Assembly (NCBI GenBank): GCA_030528845.1
Contig: JAUMYC010000111.1
Span: 1-8,030 of the forward strand
Reading direction: 5' to 3'
Origin: Eubacteriales bacterium
Lineage (GTDB): Bacteria > Bacillota_A > Clostridia > Christensenellales > Aristaeellaceae
DNA length: 8,030 nucleotides
Shown here: piece by piece, positions 1 through 5,643 of the stretch
How the letters are laid out: every line of letters starts with the position of its first letter
Position numbering within the stretch: the stretch's first letter is position 1
The notes under the pieces: generated by a model
Databases searched by the model: none
What the model saw: only the letters and a program-made list of their open reading frames with translations
What the model was told of the DNA's origin: nothing
Program-made: the position numbers and the translations under genes

Positions 1-114
1 TTGAGGGGTGCAGGGGGAATCATTCCCCCTGCCGGGGTCTGGGGCAGAGCCTCAGCAGGGTTTCCAAAGGGACGGACCCCCTTTGGCGGGAGCGCAGGGA
101 GCAGAGCCCCCTGC
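1..114. repeat. Structured intergenic repeat, copy A (four palindromes)
   Basis: GC-rich non-coding block built from successive inverted repeats. Arms at 10-20/22-32 are 11 bp perfect around one central base (a real hairpin would open a larger loop). Arms at 39-45/49-55 are 7 bp with one G-T pair and loop AGA. Arms at 64-71/79-86 are 8 bp perfect. Arms at 94-102/106-114 are 9 positions with one mismatch. The first ~32 bases match the copies at 5441 and 5568, including the GAGGGGTGCAG core. The first stem differs from the 5568 copy by a paired change (G-C here, A-T there), so pairing is preserved. It lies upstream of the promoter at 160-188 and may end an upstream transcript, but no T tract follows. 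The function is unknown. The element may begin before base 1. Confidence 0.7.
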
Positions 115-159
115 CCGAGCTTCGTCCCGCACATTTTACCGCTTTGCCCCGCGCGGCAC

Positions 160-188
160 AAGACAAAGCCGCCGAGTTGTTGTATAAT
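160..188 (+). promoter_or_regulatory. Sigma-A-type promoter of the glycosidase operon
   Basis: The -10 box TATAAT at 183-188 is a perfect consensus. A -35-like AAGACA lies at 160-165 (four of six matches) with a 17-bp spacer. Transcription would start near 195, giving a leader of about 45 nt that carries the GAAAGGA ribosome site at 221-227. No operator palindrome was recognised. Confidence 0.6.
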
Positions 189-239
189 GATAGCGGTCGA
201 TTCCCGTCTTGACCGGAAACGAAAGGACGATGAAGAACT

Positions 240-1967
240 ATGGATCGGATCGCCATCCGCACCGGCGAAGGCTCTTACCGGGTCGAAGCCGCGAATTATG
301 CGCTGAACATCTTCGGCCACGAGATCGAGGTGCTCGTGGAAAACAACGTCTTTGCCACTTTGGATATCCGCTGCGCGCTGCCCGTGACCACCGACGACGA
401 CGAGGGCTTCCTCCCGGACGCAGAGCCCTCTCTGCCCGCGCTCGCCTCGGCGGAGATCGCCGACGACGAGGCTGTTTTCGTCTGGACGAACCGGAGCTCT
501 CTCTGGGAAAAGACCTATACCCTGCGCTGCACATGGATGCATTACACATTTTCCGTGCATATCAAGGGCAAAGGCCGGGTGGACGCCGTGCAGTATTTCA
601 CGGGAGACATGACCGCCAAGCCCCACGGTTCCCGCTATGAATTCTCCGAAGGCTTCACCCCCTGCATTTCGTGGTACGACTGCGAAGATCACACCTTCAA
701 GGCTTCTCTGGACTGCCACCGCTGGTCTGTTTTGATGGTGCCGCCCATGTTCGCCTACGCCTTCCGCGCCGAGGGTATCTCCCGCCGCATGGGCCTCGGC
801 CTCGTCGCGCAGAGGGGCGAGCATAACTTCAACGCCTTCGATTATCACGTCCACCGCGCCGGGTTCGATTCCCGCTTCTACCTCGAGACCGATCAGCACG
901 GCCACACCGTCGTGGACGGCGAATGGACAGCGCCCTATATCCTCGGCCTCGCGGGCGAAGACCAGTGGGACGTCCTGCGCCAATATTCCGACCATTACTT
1001 CGCCTCCGGCATCGCCGAGCCCGCCTCCCCCGGCCCCGCGCCCCGCTTCTGGCACGGGCCCATGGCCTGCGGCTGGATCGAACAGATAGCCCGCGCGCAG
1101 GCGGAGGGCGTTTCCGCGCTGGACTGCGCCAACGAGCGCTGCTACGAGCAGATCGTGCAAAAGCTCGCCGAATATGACCTGCGCCCCAAGGCGCTCATCA
1201 TCGACGACAAATGGCAGTCCCATTATGCCACCGATATCGCTGACCCCGAAAAATGGCCGGATTTGCGCGCCTTTGTGGACCGCCGCCATGCCGAGGGCAT
1301 CCACACCATGGTCTGGTTCAAGCTCTGGGATCCGGACGGCTGGGACGAGTCCATCTGCCTGACGGGCGACAACGGCGACGTCCGCATAGACCCCTCCCAC
1401 CCGCGCTTCCTCGCCAACCTCGACGAGGCGCTGCACCGCATCCTCTCCTCCGAGGAGGGCTGCTACGACTGCGACGGCTTCAAGCTGGATTTCGCCTTCT
1501 TCATCCCCATCGGGCGCAAGGTGCATTCCCATTCCGGCAAATACGGCGTGGAGCTGCTCTACGACATGATGCGCTATATCTATGAGCGCGCCAAGGCCGA
1601 AAAGCCCTGTGCGCTCGTCAACGCCAGCCCCTGCCACCCCTATTTTGCCCATATCACCGATCAGGCCCGCCTGCATGATTACGAAAGCAAAAACCGCAAC
1701 TGCCTCGAGGACCTCGCCATGCGCGCCCGCTTCTTCTCCACCGCCATGCCGGGCACGCTGCTCGACACCGACAACGCCGGCTTCAACACCCGCCGCGACA
1801 CCATGCGCTGGATGCTCATGCAGCCGTCCGTCGGCGTGCCGGATCTCTACTCCCTTTCGCCCACCCCGTCCTGCCGCCTCACGCGCGCGGATTTCGCCGC
1901 CATCGCGCAGGTCTGGAGGGAATATTCCGCCCGCATCGACGCCATGTACAATAAAATCGACCACTGA
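240..1967 (+). CDS. TIM-barrel glycoside hydrolase, GH36/GH31-like (probable alpha-glycosidase)
   Basis: The product is 575 aa. The ATG at 240 is the only sensible start: an in-frame stop sits at 231-233 and GAAAGGA lies 12 nt upstream. Residues ~1-260 look like an all-beta N-terminal domain and ~265-575 like a (beta/alpha)8 barrel. Barrel motifs resemble the GH31/GH36 superfamily: ALIIDDKWQ (319-327), then DPEKWPDLRAFVDRRHAEGIH (a typical 'go forward along the barrel' segment), MVWFKLW (357-363) and GFKLDF (413-418). In GFKLDF, Asp417 in the K-x-D pattern is the candidate nucleophile. LLDTDNAGF (507-515) follows, with Asp511 in an Asp-Asn pair as candidate acid/base. These catalytic roles are inferred from family pattern only. 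There is no signal peptide or membrane segment, so it is probably cytoplasmic and acts on imported oligosaccharides or glycosides. The GH4 gene follows 24 nt downstream. The exact family and substrate (alpha-galactoside, alpha-glucoside or other) cannot be assigned by eye. Confidence 0.75.
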   Translation: MDRIAIRTGEGSYRVEAANYALNIFGHEIEVLVENNVFATLDIRCALPVTTDDDEGFLPDAEPSLPALASAEIADDEAVFVWTNRSSLWEKTYTLRCTWMHYTFSVHIKGKGRVDAVQYFTGDMTAKPHGSRYEFSEGFTPCISWYDCEDHTFKASLDCHRWSVLMVPPMFAYAFRAEGISRRMGLGLVAQRGEHNFNAFDYHVHRAGFDSRFYLETDQHGHTVVDGEWTAPYILGLAGEDQWDVLRQYSDHYFASGIAEPASPGPAPRFWHGPMACGWIEQIARAQAEGVSALDCANERCYEQIVQKLAEYDLRPKALIIDDKWQSHYATDIADPEKWPDLRAFVDRRHAEGIHTMVWFKLWDPDGWDESICLTGDNGDVRIDPSHPRFLANLDEALHRILSSEEGCYDCDGFKLDFAFFIPIGRKVHSHSGKYGVELLYDMMRYIYERAKAEKPCALVNASPCHPYFAHITDQARLHDYESKNRNCLEDLAMRARFFSTAMPGTLLDTDNAGFNTRRDTMRWMLMQPSVGVPDLYSLSPTPSCRLTRADFAAIAQVWREYSARIDAMYNKIDH

Positions 1968-1991
1968 ATCAACAAAGGAGGAACTCCCCGC

Positions 1992-3512
1992 ATGAAATTC
2001 AAAGTGGCCTTTATCGGCGCCGGCTCCGTCGGCTTCACCCGCAAGCTCCTGAGCGACCTGCTCACCGTGCCGGAATTCCACGACATCGAAGTGGCCTTCA
2101 CCGACATCAACCAGCATAACCTCGACATGGTCACCCAGCTCTGCCAGCGCGACATCGAAGAAAACGGCCTGAGCATCAAGATCCACGCCACGCTCGACCG
2201 CCGCGAAGCCTTCAAGGACGCCAAATACGTCATCAACGCCGTGCGCATCGGCATGCTCGAGGCCTTTGAAAAGGATATCGAAGTCGCCCTGCGATACGGG
2301 GTCGACCAGTGCGTGGGCGATACCCTCTGCGCGGGCGGCATCATGTACGGCCAGCGCGGCGTGAACGCCATGCTCGGCTTCTGCAAGGACATCCGCGAGG
2401 TCGCGCTGCCCGGCTGCATCATGCTCAACTATGCCAACCCGAACGCCATGGTCACCTGGGCGTGCAACAAATACGGCGGCGTGCAGACCATCGGCCTGTG
2501 CCACGGCGTGCAGGGCGGCCACAAGCAGATCGCCAATGCGCTGGGCTTTGAGCAGAACGAAGTGGATATCATCTGCGCCGGTCTCAACCATCAGACGTGG
2601 TACATTAAAGTCGGCCATGAAAACGAAGACCTGACCGGCAAGATCCTCGAAGCCTACGAAAAGAACGAGAAGCTCTCCGAGCAGGAAAAGGTGCGCATCG
2701 ATATCCTCAGGCGCTTCGGCTACTATTCCACCGAGTCCAACGGCCATCTCTCCGAGTACGTCTCCTGGTATCGCAAGCGCCCGGAGGAGATCAACGATTG
2801 GATCTGCCTCGACACGTGGATCAACGGCGAGACCGGCGGCTATCTGCGCGTCTGCCGCGAGGGCCGCAACTGGTTTGAGACCGACTTCCCGAACTGGCTC
2901 AAGGAACCCGCCCATCGCTTCATCCCCGAAGAGCGCTCTCAGGAGCACGGCTCCTATATCATCGAAGGCCTTGAGACCGGGCGCGTCTATCGCGGCCATT
3001 TCAACGTCATGAACAACGGCTGCATCACCAACCTGCCCGACGAGTGCGTGGTCGAAGTGCCCGGCTATGTGGACCGCAACGGCATCAACATTCCCAAGGT
3101 GGGCGATCTGCCGCTGGGCTGCGCGGCCATCTGCTCGCAGTCCGCCTGGGTGCAGCGCCTCTCCGTCGAAGCCGCCTATGCCGCCGACCGCACTCTGCTC
3201 ATTCAGGCCATGATGATGGACCCGCTCACCGGCGCGGTCTGCAACCCCTACGAGATCGACCAGATGGTCGACGAATATCTCGTCGAGGAAGCCGAATGGC
3301 TGCCCCAGTACGTCGCCAACGGCGAGGTCGAGCGCGCCAAGGCCCGCCTCGAAGCCGCCAAGGCCAACGGCACCTTCATCGCCGCCAAGCGCGAATATAA
3401 GGGCGCGGCCCGCCTGCACGAAAAGACCGTGGACGAGATGCGCGCCAACAAGGAGGCCTCCCGCCGCAACGCCGCCAACGCGGACAAGGCCGGCCTGACC
3501 ACCAAGGAGTGA
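1992..3512 (+). CDS. GH4 NAD-dependent alpha-glycosidase (MelA/AglA-like alpha-galactosidase or alpha-glucosidase)
   Basis: The product is 506 aa. The start is fixed by AAAGGAGG at 1974-1981, 10 nt before the ATG. GH4 enzymes use NAD+ and Mn2+ in a redox elimination/addition mechanism, oxidising C3 of the sugar rather than hydrolysing by classical retention. Visible signatures are the Rossmann dinucleotide loop GAGSVGFT (9-16), LNYANPNAMVTW (145-156), GLCHGVQGG (168-176) with Cys170 as a metal ligand, GLNH (197-200) with His200 as the second ligand, and FGYYSTESNGHLSEY (242-256) holding the likely Tyr base. Cys-His after the strand fits the non-phosphorylated alpha-type members, not the CN/CD forms typical of 6-phospho-glycosidases. 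The C-terminus from ~440 is an Ala/Lys/Glu/Arg-rich, probably helical tail, making it longer than typical MelA (~450 aa). It is translated with the upstream glycosidase as an operon and is followed by a terminator at 3592. Family confidence is high; the sugar specificity is unresolved. Confidence 0.93.
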   Translation: MKFKVAFIGAGSVGFTRKLLSDLLTVPEFHDIEVAFTDINQHNLDMVTQLCQRDIEENGLSIKIHATLDRREAFKDAKYVINAVRIGMLEAFEKDIEVALRYGVDQCVGDTLCAGGIMYGQRGVNAMLGFCKDIREVALPGCIMLNYANPNAMVTWACNKYGGVQTIGLCHGVQGGHKQIANALGFEQNEVDIICAGLNHQTWYIKVGHENEDLTGKILEAYEKNEKLSEQEKVRIDILRRFGYYSTESNGHLSEYVSWYRKRPEEINDWICLDTWINGETGGYLRVCREGRNWFETDFPNWLKEPAHRFIPEERSQEHGSYIIEGLETGRVYRGHFNVMNNGCITNLPDECVVEVPGYVDRNGINIPKVGDLPLGCAAICSQSAWVQRLSVEAAYAADRTLLIQAMMMDPLTGAVCNPYEIDQMVDEYLVEEAEWLPQYVANGEVERAKARLEAAKANGTFIAAKREYKGAARLHEKTVDEMRANKEASRRNAANADKAGLTTKE

Positions 3513-3525
3513 CCGCATAGATACG

Positions 3526-3569
3526 ACGGGGGAACCCTTTTCTTTGGAAAAAGAAAAGGGTTCCCCCGT
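3526..3569. repeat. 20-bp perfect palindrome with GGAA loop
   Basis: The left arm 3526-3545 and right arm 3550-3569 are exact reverse complements over 20 bp. They enclose GGAA, which fits the GNRA tetraloop pattern. The element sits 13 bases after the GH4 stop. No T tract follows (the next bases are ACCCCCTCC), so it is not a standard intrinsic terminator. It may protect the 3' end of the mRNA or be a mobile palindromic repeat. Function unknown. Confidence 0.8.
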
Positions 3570-3591
3570 ACCCCCTCCGAAAAGAAATCGT

Positions 3592-3631
3592 TGCAGGGAC
3601 GGCCTTTATGGTCATCCCTGCATTTTTCTTT
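3592..3631 (+). terminator. Intrinsic terminator of the glycosidase operon
   Basis: Arms 3592-3604 and 3610-3622 pair over 13 positions with one C/A mismatch and one G-T pair, the outer 8 bp being perfect. The loop is TTTAT. TTTTTCTTT follows immediately at 3623-3631. The GC-rich stem and T tract lie 80 bases after the GH4 stop, in the right orientation to end that operon. The stem sequence resembles the palindromes at 3661 and 3723, so a repeat element may serve as the terminator. Confidence 0.75.
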
Positions 3632-3659
3632 ATGAGCGATCCATGCAGTACCCGTTTTT

Positions 3660-3685
3660 CGGGTCGGCGCAAGGCCGACCCCTAC
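3660..3685 (-). repeat. 26-nt GTAGGGG...CCCG palindromic element, minus orientation
   Basis: Perfect 8-bp arms GGGTCGGC (3661-3668) and GCCGACCC (3674-3681). Read on the minus strand, the element starts GTAGGGG, has a CCTTG core and ends CCCG, in 26 nt. Those three parts are shared with the element at 3723-3748, which faces the other way. It lies between the convergent GH4 and regulator genes. The role is unknown; no T tract follows on either side. Confidence 0.6.
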
Positions 3686-3722
3686 CAAGAGGAGAAAACG
3701 CCAACAATCTGCTCCTACCCTG

Positions 3723-3748
3723 TAGGGGCGACCCTTGTTGTCGCCCGT
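3723..3748 (+). repeat. 26-nt GTAGGGG...CCCG palindromic element, plus orientation
   Basis: Arms GGGCGAC (3726-3732) and GTCGCCC (3740-3746) form 7 perfect base pairs. It has the same length, same GTAGGGG start, same CCTTG core and same CCCG end as the inverted element at 3660-3685, but different, still self-complementary, arm bases. It ends 15 bases beyond the stop codon of the minus-strand regulator, so it could form in that gene's 3' untranslated RNA. Confidence 0.6.
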
Positions 3749-3762
3749 CTCTTCCCCATTGT

Positions 3763-4296
3763 TTATTTCAATCCCAGCTCCCGCAGCGCGCCAAGGGTAA
3801 ACTCCCGCGCCTTTTCGTTGCCGATATGCCCGCGCACGTCGTCCGCATCCACATAATCGCCCCTCTTCACGCATTCGAGCAGCGCTTCGCACACATACGC
3901 GTCCAATATCCGCTCCTCATACAGCGCCGGCTCGATGCTGCTGTTCATCCTCTCGTCCAGCGCATCCGCCATGCAGCGGTACATAAAATGGTCGCTGCCC
4001 AGCAGCTCGCGCATCCTGCGCACGCAAAGCACCGCCTCGCGCATCTGCGCCACGGTGATCCTGCGGCGGTATTTACCGATGCACTTTCCGCCGCCGAGCA
4101 TGGTGTCGACCGAGCAATCCAGAATGCACGCCAGATCCGGCAGGAGCGCAATGTCCGGCGTCGTTTCGCCCCGCTCCCAGTTGGAGACGGCCTGCGCGCT
4201 CACGCCGAGGCGCTCGGCCAGCTCCGCCTGCGTGCATCCCTTTTCCACTCTGCGCTCCCTGATAAAAGCGCCAATTGCGATGGTATCCAGTGTCAT
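3763..4296 (-). CDS. XRE-family helix-turn-helix transcriptional regulator
   Basis: The product is 177 aa. Residues ~7-66 form a Cro/C1-type HTH domain: IRERRVEKGCTQAELAERLG, then VSAQAVSNWERG (32-43) with the recognition-helix pattern and the Trp-Glu-Arg-Gly turn. The region after ~78 is about 100 residues, predicted mostly helical and rich in Glu/Arg/Asp, with no domain I can name. It may be an oligomerisation or ligand-sensing part. There is no membrane segment. It is transcribed divergently from the small protein/acetyltransferase pair across a 162-bp gap, the usual arrangement for a regulator acting on itself and its neighbour. It is convergent with the GH4 gene. The ATG at 4296 follows an AGAGG-like site about 9 nt upstream, weaker than its neighbours' sites. 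DNA binding is confident from the motif; the target is inference. Confidence 0.88.
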   Translation of the reverse strand: MTLDTIAIGAFIRERRVEKGCTQAELAERLGVSAQAVSNWERGETTPDIALLPDLACILDCSVDTMLGGGKCIGKYRRRITVAQMREAVLCVRRMRELLGSDHFMYRCMADALDERMNSSIEPALYEERILDAYVCEALLECVKRGDYVDADDVRGHIGNEKAREFTLGALRELGLK

Positions 4297-4323
4297 TTTT
4301 CAAAACCTCTTTTCTTTCTCTTC

Positions 4324-4331
4324 TGCCGGCA
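4324..4331. promoter_or_regulatory. Palindrome TGCCGGCA, possible operator
   Basis: A perfect 8-bp palindrome in the divergent gap, lying just at the expected transcription start of the regulator gene (its -10 box is 4342-4337). The position would suit autorepression by the XRE protein. However, 8 bp is short and can occur by chance in GC-rich DNA, and no second copy is seen near the opposite promoter. Confidence 0.2.
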
Positions 4332-4336
4332 ACGCC

Positions 4337-4342
4337 AGTATA
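4337..4342 (-). promoter_or_regulatory. -10 box of the XRE regulator
   Basis: The minus strand reads TATACT at 4342-4337 (five of six matches), about 40 bases before the start codon. No good -35 is visible 16-18 bp upstream, so the promoter may be weak or need an activator. Confidence 0.4.
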
Positions 4343-4418
4343 CCTCCTTTTTCTCCCCTGCGGAAGCGAACGGAGCTTGAATTTTCCCAGCAAAAACCAA
4401 CGCGGCGCGGAACATTCG

Positions 4419-4427
4419 TGTTATAAT
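4419..4427 (+). promoter_or_regulatory. Extended -10 promoter of the 4459-5340 operon
   Basis: TGTTATAAT combines a TGn extension (4419-4421) with a perfect TATAAT (4422-4427). No recognisable -35 is present, which extended -10 promoters tolerate. Transcription would start near 4434, only ~25 nt before the ATG, leaving room for the AAAGGAG site at 4443-4449. Confidence 0.65.
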
Positions 4428-4458
4428 AGGGGCAGAACACACAAAGGAGCGCACAAGC

Positions 4459-4764
4459 ATGGCACAGCAATATATTTTTACCGACGCAAACGAGCTCGTC
4501 CTCCTGCTCAAGGGCAAGGGCGGCCGCGAGTCGCACGTCATCAACAGCGCCGACATCCGCCGCATCTCCTTCGACACGGCGCCGAAGAAGCTGCTCTTCT
4601 TCCCCGTCGGTTCGACCCGCCGCATCGTCATCATCGTCAAAACCCTCGGCACGGTCGAATTCTACGAGAGCAAGCACAAGGAGTATTTCGAGACCTATCT
4701 CGATCTCCTGCGCGCTTTCTGCAAGGAAAACCGCGTCACCTTCTATGATTTCGCCAATGCATAA
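4459..4764 (+). CDS. Small protein of unknown function (101 aa)
   Basis: The reading frame is supported by AAAGGAG at 4443-4449 (9 nt spacing), the extended -10 promoter upstream and tight coupling to the next gene. I do not recognise the family. The residue pattern alternates hydrophobic and polar in several stretches (YIFTDANELVLLLKG, KKLLFFPVG, RRIVIIVKTLGTVEFY), suggesting five or six beta strands. These are followed by a C-terminal helix around residues 73-91 (KEYFETYLDLLRAFCKEN). Beta strands closed by one C-terminal helix resemble the pleckstrin-homology-like layout, but that is a guess from pattern alone. There is no signal peptide or transmembrane segment. The stop codon overlaps the ribosome binding site of the acetyltransferase gene, so the two proteins are probably made together and may be functionally linked. 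Confidence 0.75.
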   Translation: MAQQYIFTDANELVLLLKGKGGRESHVINSADIRRISFDTAPKKLLFFPVGSTRRIVIIVKTLGTVEFYESKHKEYFETYLDLLRAFCKENRVTFYDFANA

Positions 4765-4776
4765 AGGAGCCGCCGC

Positions 4777-5340
4777 ATGAACAGAACCATTCGTTCCATG
4801 GACACGCTTCCCGCGGAATATCTCGCCTCTACGCTCGAGCTGATCGAACGCGTCTTCACCGAACACGCCGACGCGCAGGAAGGGCGCGTCGTGCGCCGCC
4901 TCGTCGAGGAGATCCGCTCCAAGAAATATTATCTTCCGCAGCTGGAGCTGGTCATGCTGGAGGACACCGGCGCGCCCGTCGGCTATGTCATGTTCTCCCG
5001 CTTTCATTTAGGCGGTAAATTCGAAGACGAGCTGCTCCTGCTCTCTCCCGCCGCCGTCCGCACAGACCTGCAGCGCCGGCATATCAGCCGGGAGCTGATC
5101 GAACACGGCTTCGCAAAAGCCCGCTCCATGGGCTTCAAGGCCGTGCTCGTCGAGGGCAACCCGCAGAACTATCGCTCGCGCGGCTTTGTCACCGCAGCCG
5201 AGCACGGCATCCTTCCCGGCAAAACCGTGCATCTGCCGCATATCGATTGCCTGATGGCTAAAGAGCTCGCCCCCGGCGCGTTTGAGAGCATCCGCGGCAC
5301 GGTCGAATACGACTGCTACGACACCCTGTTAGAAGAATAA
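4777..5340 (+). CDS. GNAT-family N-acetyltransferase (YhbS-like) with degenerate acetyl-CoA loop
   Basis: The product is 187 aa. AAAGGAG at 4763-4769 overlaps the stop of the upstream gene and sits 7 nt before the ATG. The order of elements fits the GNAT fold: helices in ~11-50, central strands LVMLEDTGAPVGYVMFSRF (58-76), then the motif A region LLLLSPAAVRTDLQRRHISRELI (86-108). The strand KAVLVEGNPQNYRSRGF (121-137) is typical of the YhbS-like subgroup, where a Gly-Asp/Asn-Pro then Tyr and Gly-Phe are conserved. In ordinary members the pyrophosphate loop reads Q/R-x-x-G-x-G/A; here it is Gln99-Arg-Arg-His102-Ile-Ser104, with both usual small residues replaced. Acetyl-CoA binding may be altered or lost. 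The substrate is unknown. It is the last gene of the operon, followed directly by a terminator. Confidence 0.85.
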   Translation: MNRTIRSMDTLPAEYLASTLELIERVFTEHADAQEGRVVRRLVEEIRSKKYYLPQLELVMLEDTGAPVGYVMFSRFHLGGKFEDELLLLSPAAVRTDLQRRHISRELIEHGFAKARSMGFKAVLVEGNPQNYRSRGFVTAAEHGILPGKTVHLPHIDCLMAKELAPGAFESIRGTVEYDCYDTLLEE

Positions 5341-5343
5341 TAG

Positions 5344-5382
5344 AAAAGCGGCCCATGCCGGTGCATGAGCCGCTTTTGTTTT
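5344..5382 (+). terminator. Intrinsic terminator after the acetyltransferase gene
   Basis: AAAAGCGGC (5344-5352) pairs with GCCGCTTTT (5369-5377). After one C/A mismatch the stem continues through ATGC/GCAT to a CGGT loop (5359-5362). The T-rich tail TTTTGTTTT ends at 5382. The A-run on the left arm gives a T-run on the other strand, so it may also stop the minus-strand aminopeptidase transcript arriving from the right. Confidence 0.9.
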
Positions 5383-5422
5383 ATTCGCACAGATAGAGAG
5401 GGCGGAATCACATGTCCCAAAA

Positions 5423-5506
5423 ATCGCTCCCCCCATATTTGAGGGGTGCAGAGGAAATCATTTCCCCTGCCGAGGGGCTTGGGGGCGAGCAGCCCCCGAC
5501 GTCTCC
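5423..5506. repeat. Structured intergenic repeat, copy B
   Basis: The core 5441-5506 matches copy C (5568-5633) at 64 of 66 positions, and similarity extends left to ATCGCT at 5423. It has a first palindrome at 5448-5458/5460-5470 (one A/C mismatch here) and a second stem around 5480-5487/5493-5500 with loop GAGCA. It lies between the convergent acetyltransferase and aminopeptidase genes. Open frames through it on either strand read only as Pro/Gly/Arg-rich repeats, so it is taken as non-coding. Confidence 0.75.
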
Positions 5507-5550
5507 TGTCGTGGGCTCGGGGCGCACAGCGCGCGCTCTCCTCTCGCTTT

Positions 5551-5633
5551 ATCGCTTCTCCCCATCTGAGGGGTGCAGGGGAAATCATTTCCCCTGCCGA
5601 GGGGCTCGGGGGCGAGCAGCCCCCGACGTCTCC
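5551..5633. repeat. Structured intergenic repeat, copy C
   Basis: Direct repeat of copy B about 127 bp downstream. The first palindrome is perfect over 11 bp (5575-5585/5587-5597). The second stem pairs TCGGGGGC with GCCCCCGA (8 bp) around GAGCA. It ends about ten bases from the aminopeptidase stop codon and would be transcribed in that gene's 3' untranslated region. The remaining sequence between copies B and C (5507-5550) shows nothing recognisable beyond GC-rich sequence. Confidence 0.75.
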
Positions 5634-5643
5634 CAAGACTGCA

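Noticed and set aside
230..640. ATG at 230 as the start of a gene
   Set aside because: It is in a different frame from the glycosidase and gives an Arg-rich protein without domains. The ATG at 240 opens the frame with TIM-barrel motifs.
3660..3748. tRNA or riboswitch in the palindromic gap
   Set aside because: The hairpins are isolated short stems. No cloverleaf, T-arm consensus or known riboswitch core is visible, and the region lies between convergent gene ends rather than in a 5' leader.
3544..4380. A 278-codon open frame on the + strand covering the XRE gene
   Set aside because: It starts inside the palindrome after GH4, crosses the terminator and lies antisense to a clear HTH gene. No ribosome site or domain was seen.
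4300..5007. A 235-codon open frame on the minus strand
   Set aside because: It is antisense to the small unknown gene and the acetyltransferase, which have well-placed ribosome sites. Its Asp/Glu-rich protein is a product of complementary GC-rich codons.
5423..5633. CRISPR-like array from the two direct repeats
   Set aside because: There are only two copies, each longer than 80 bp, with internal palindromes. A third copy is far away at base 1, and no cas gene is present.
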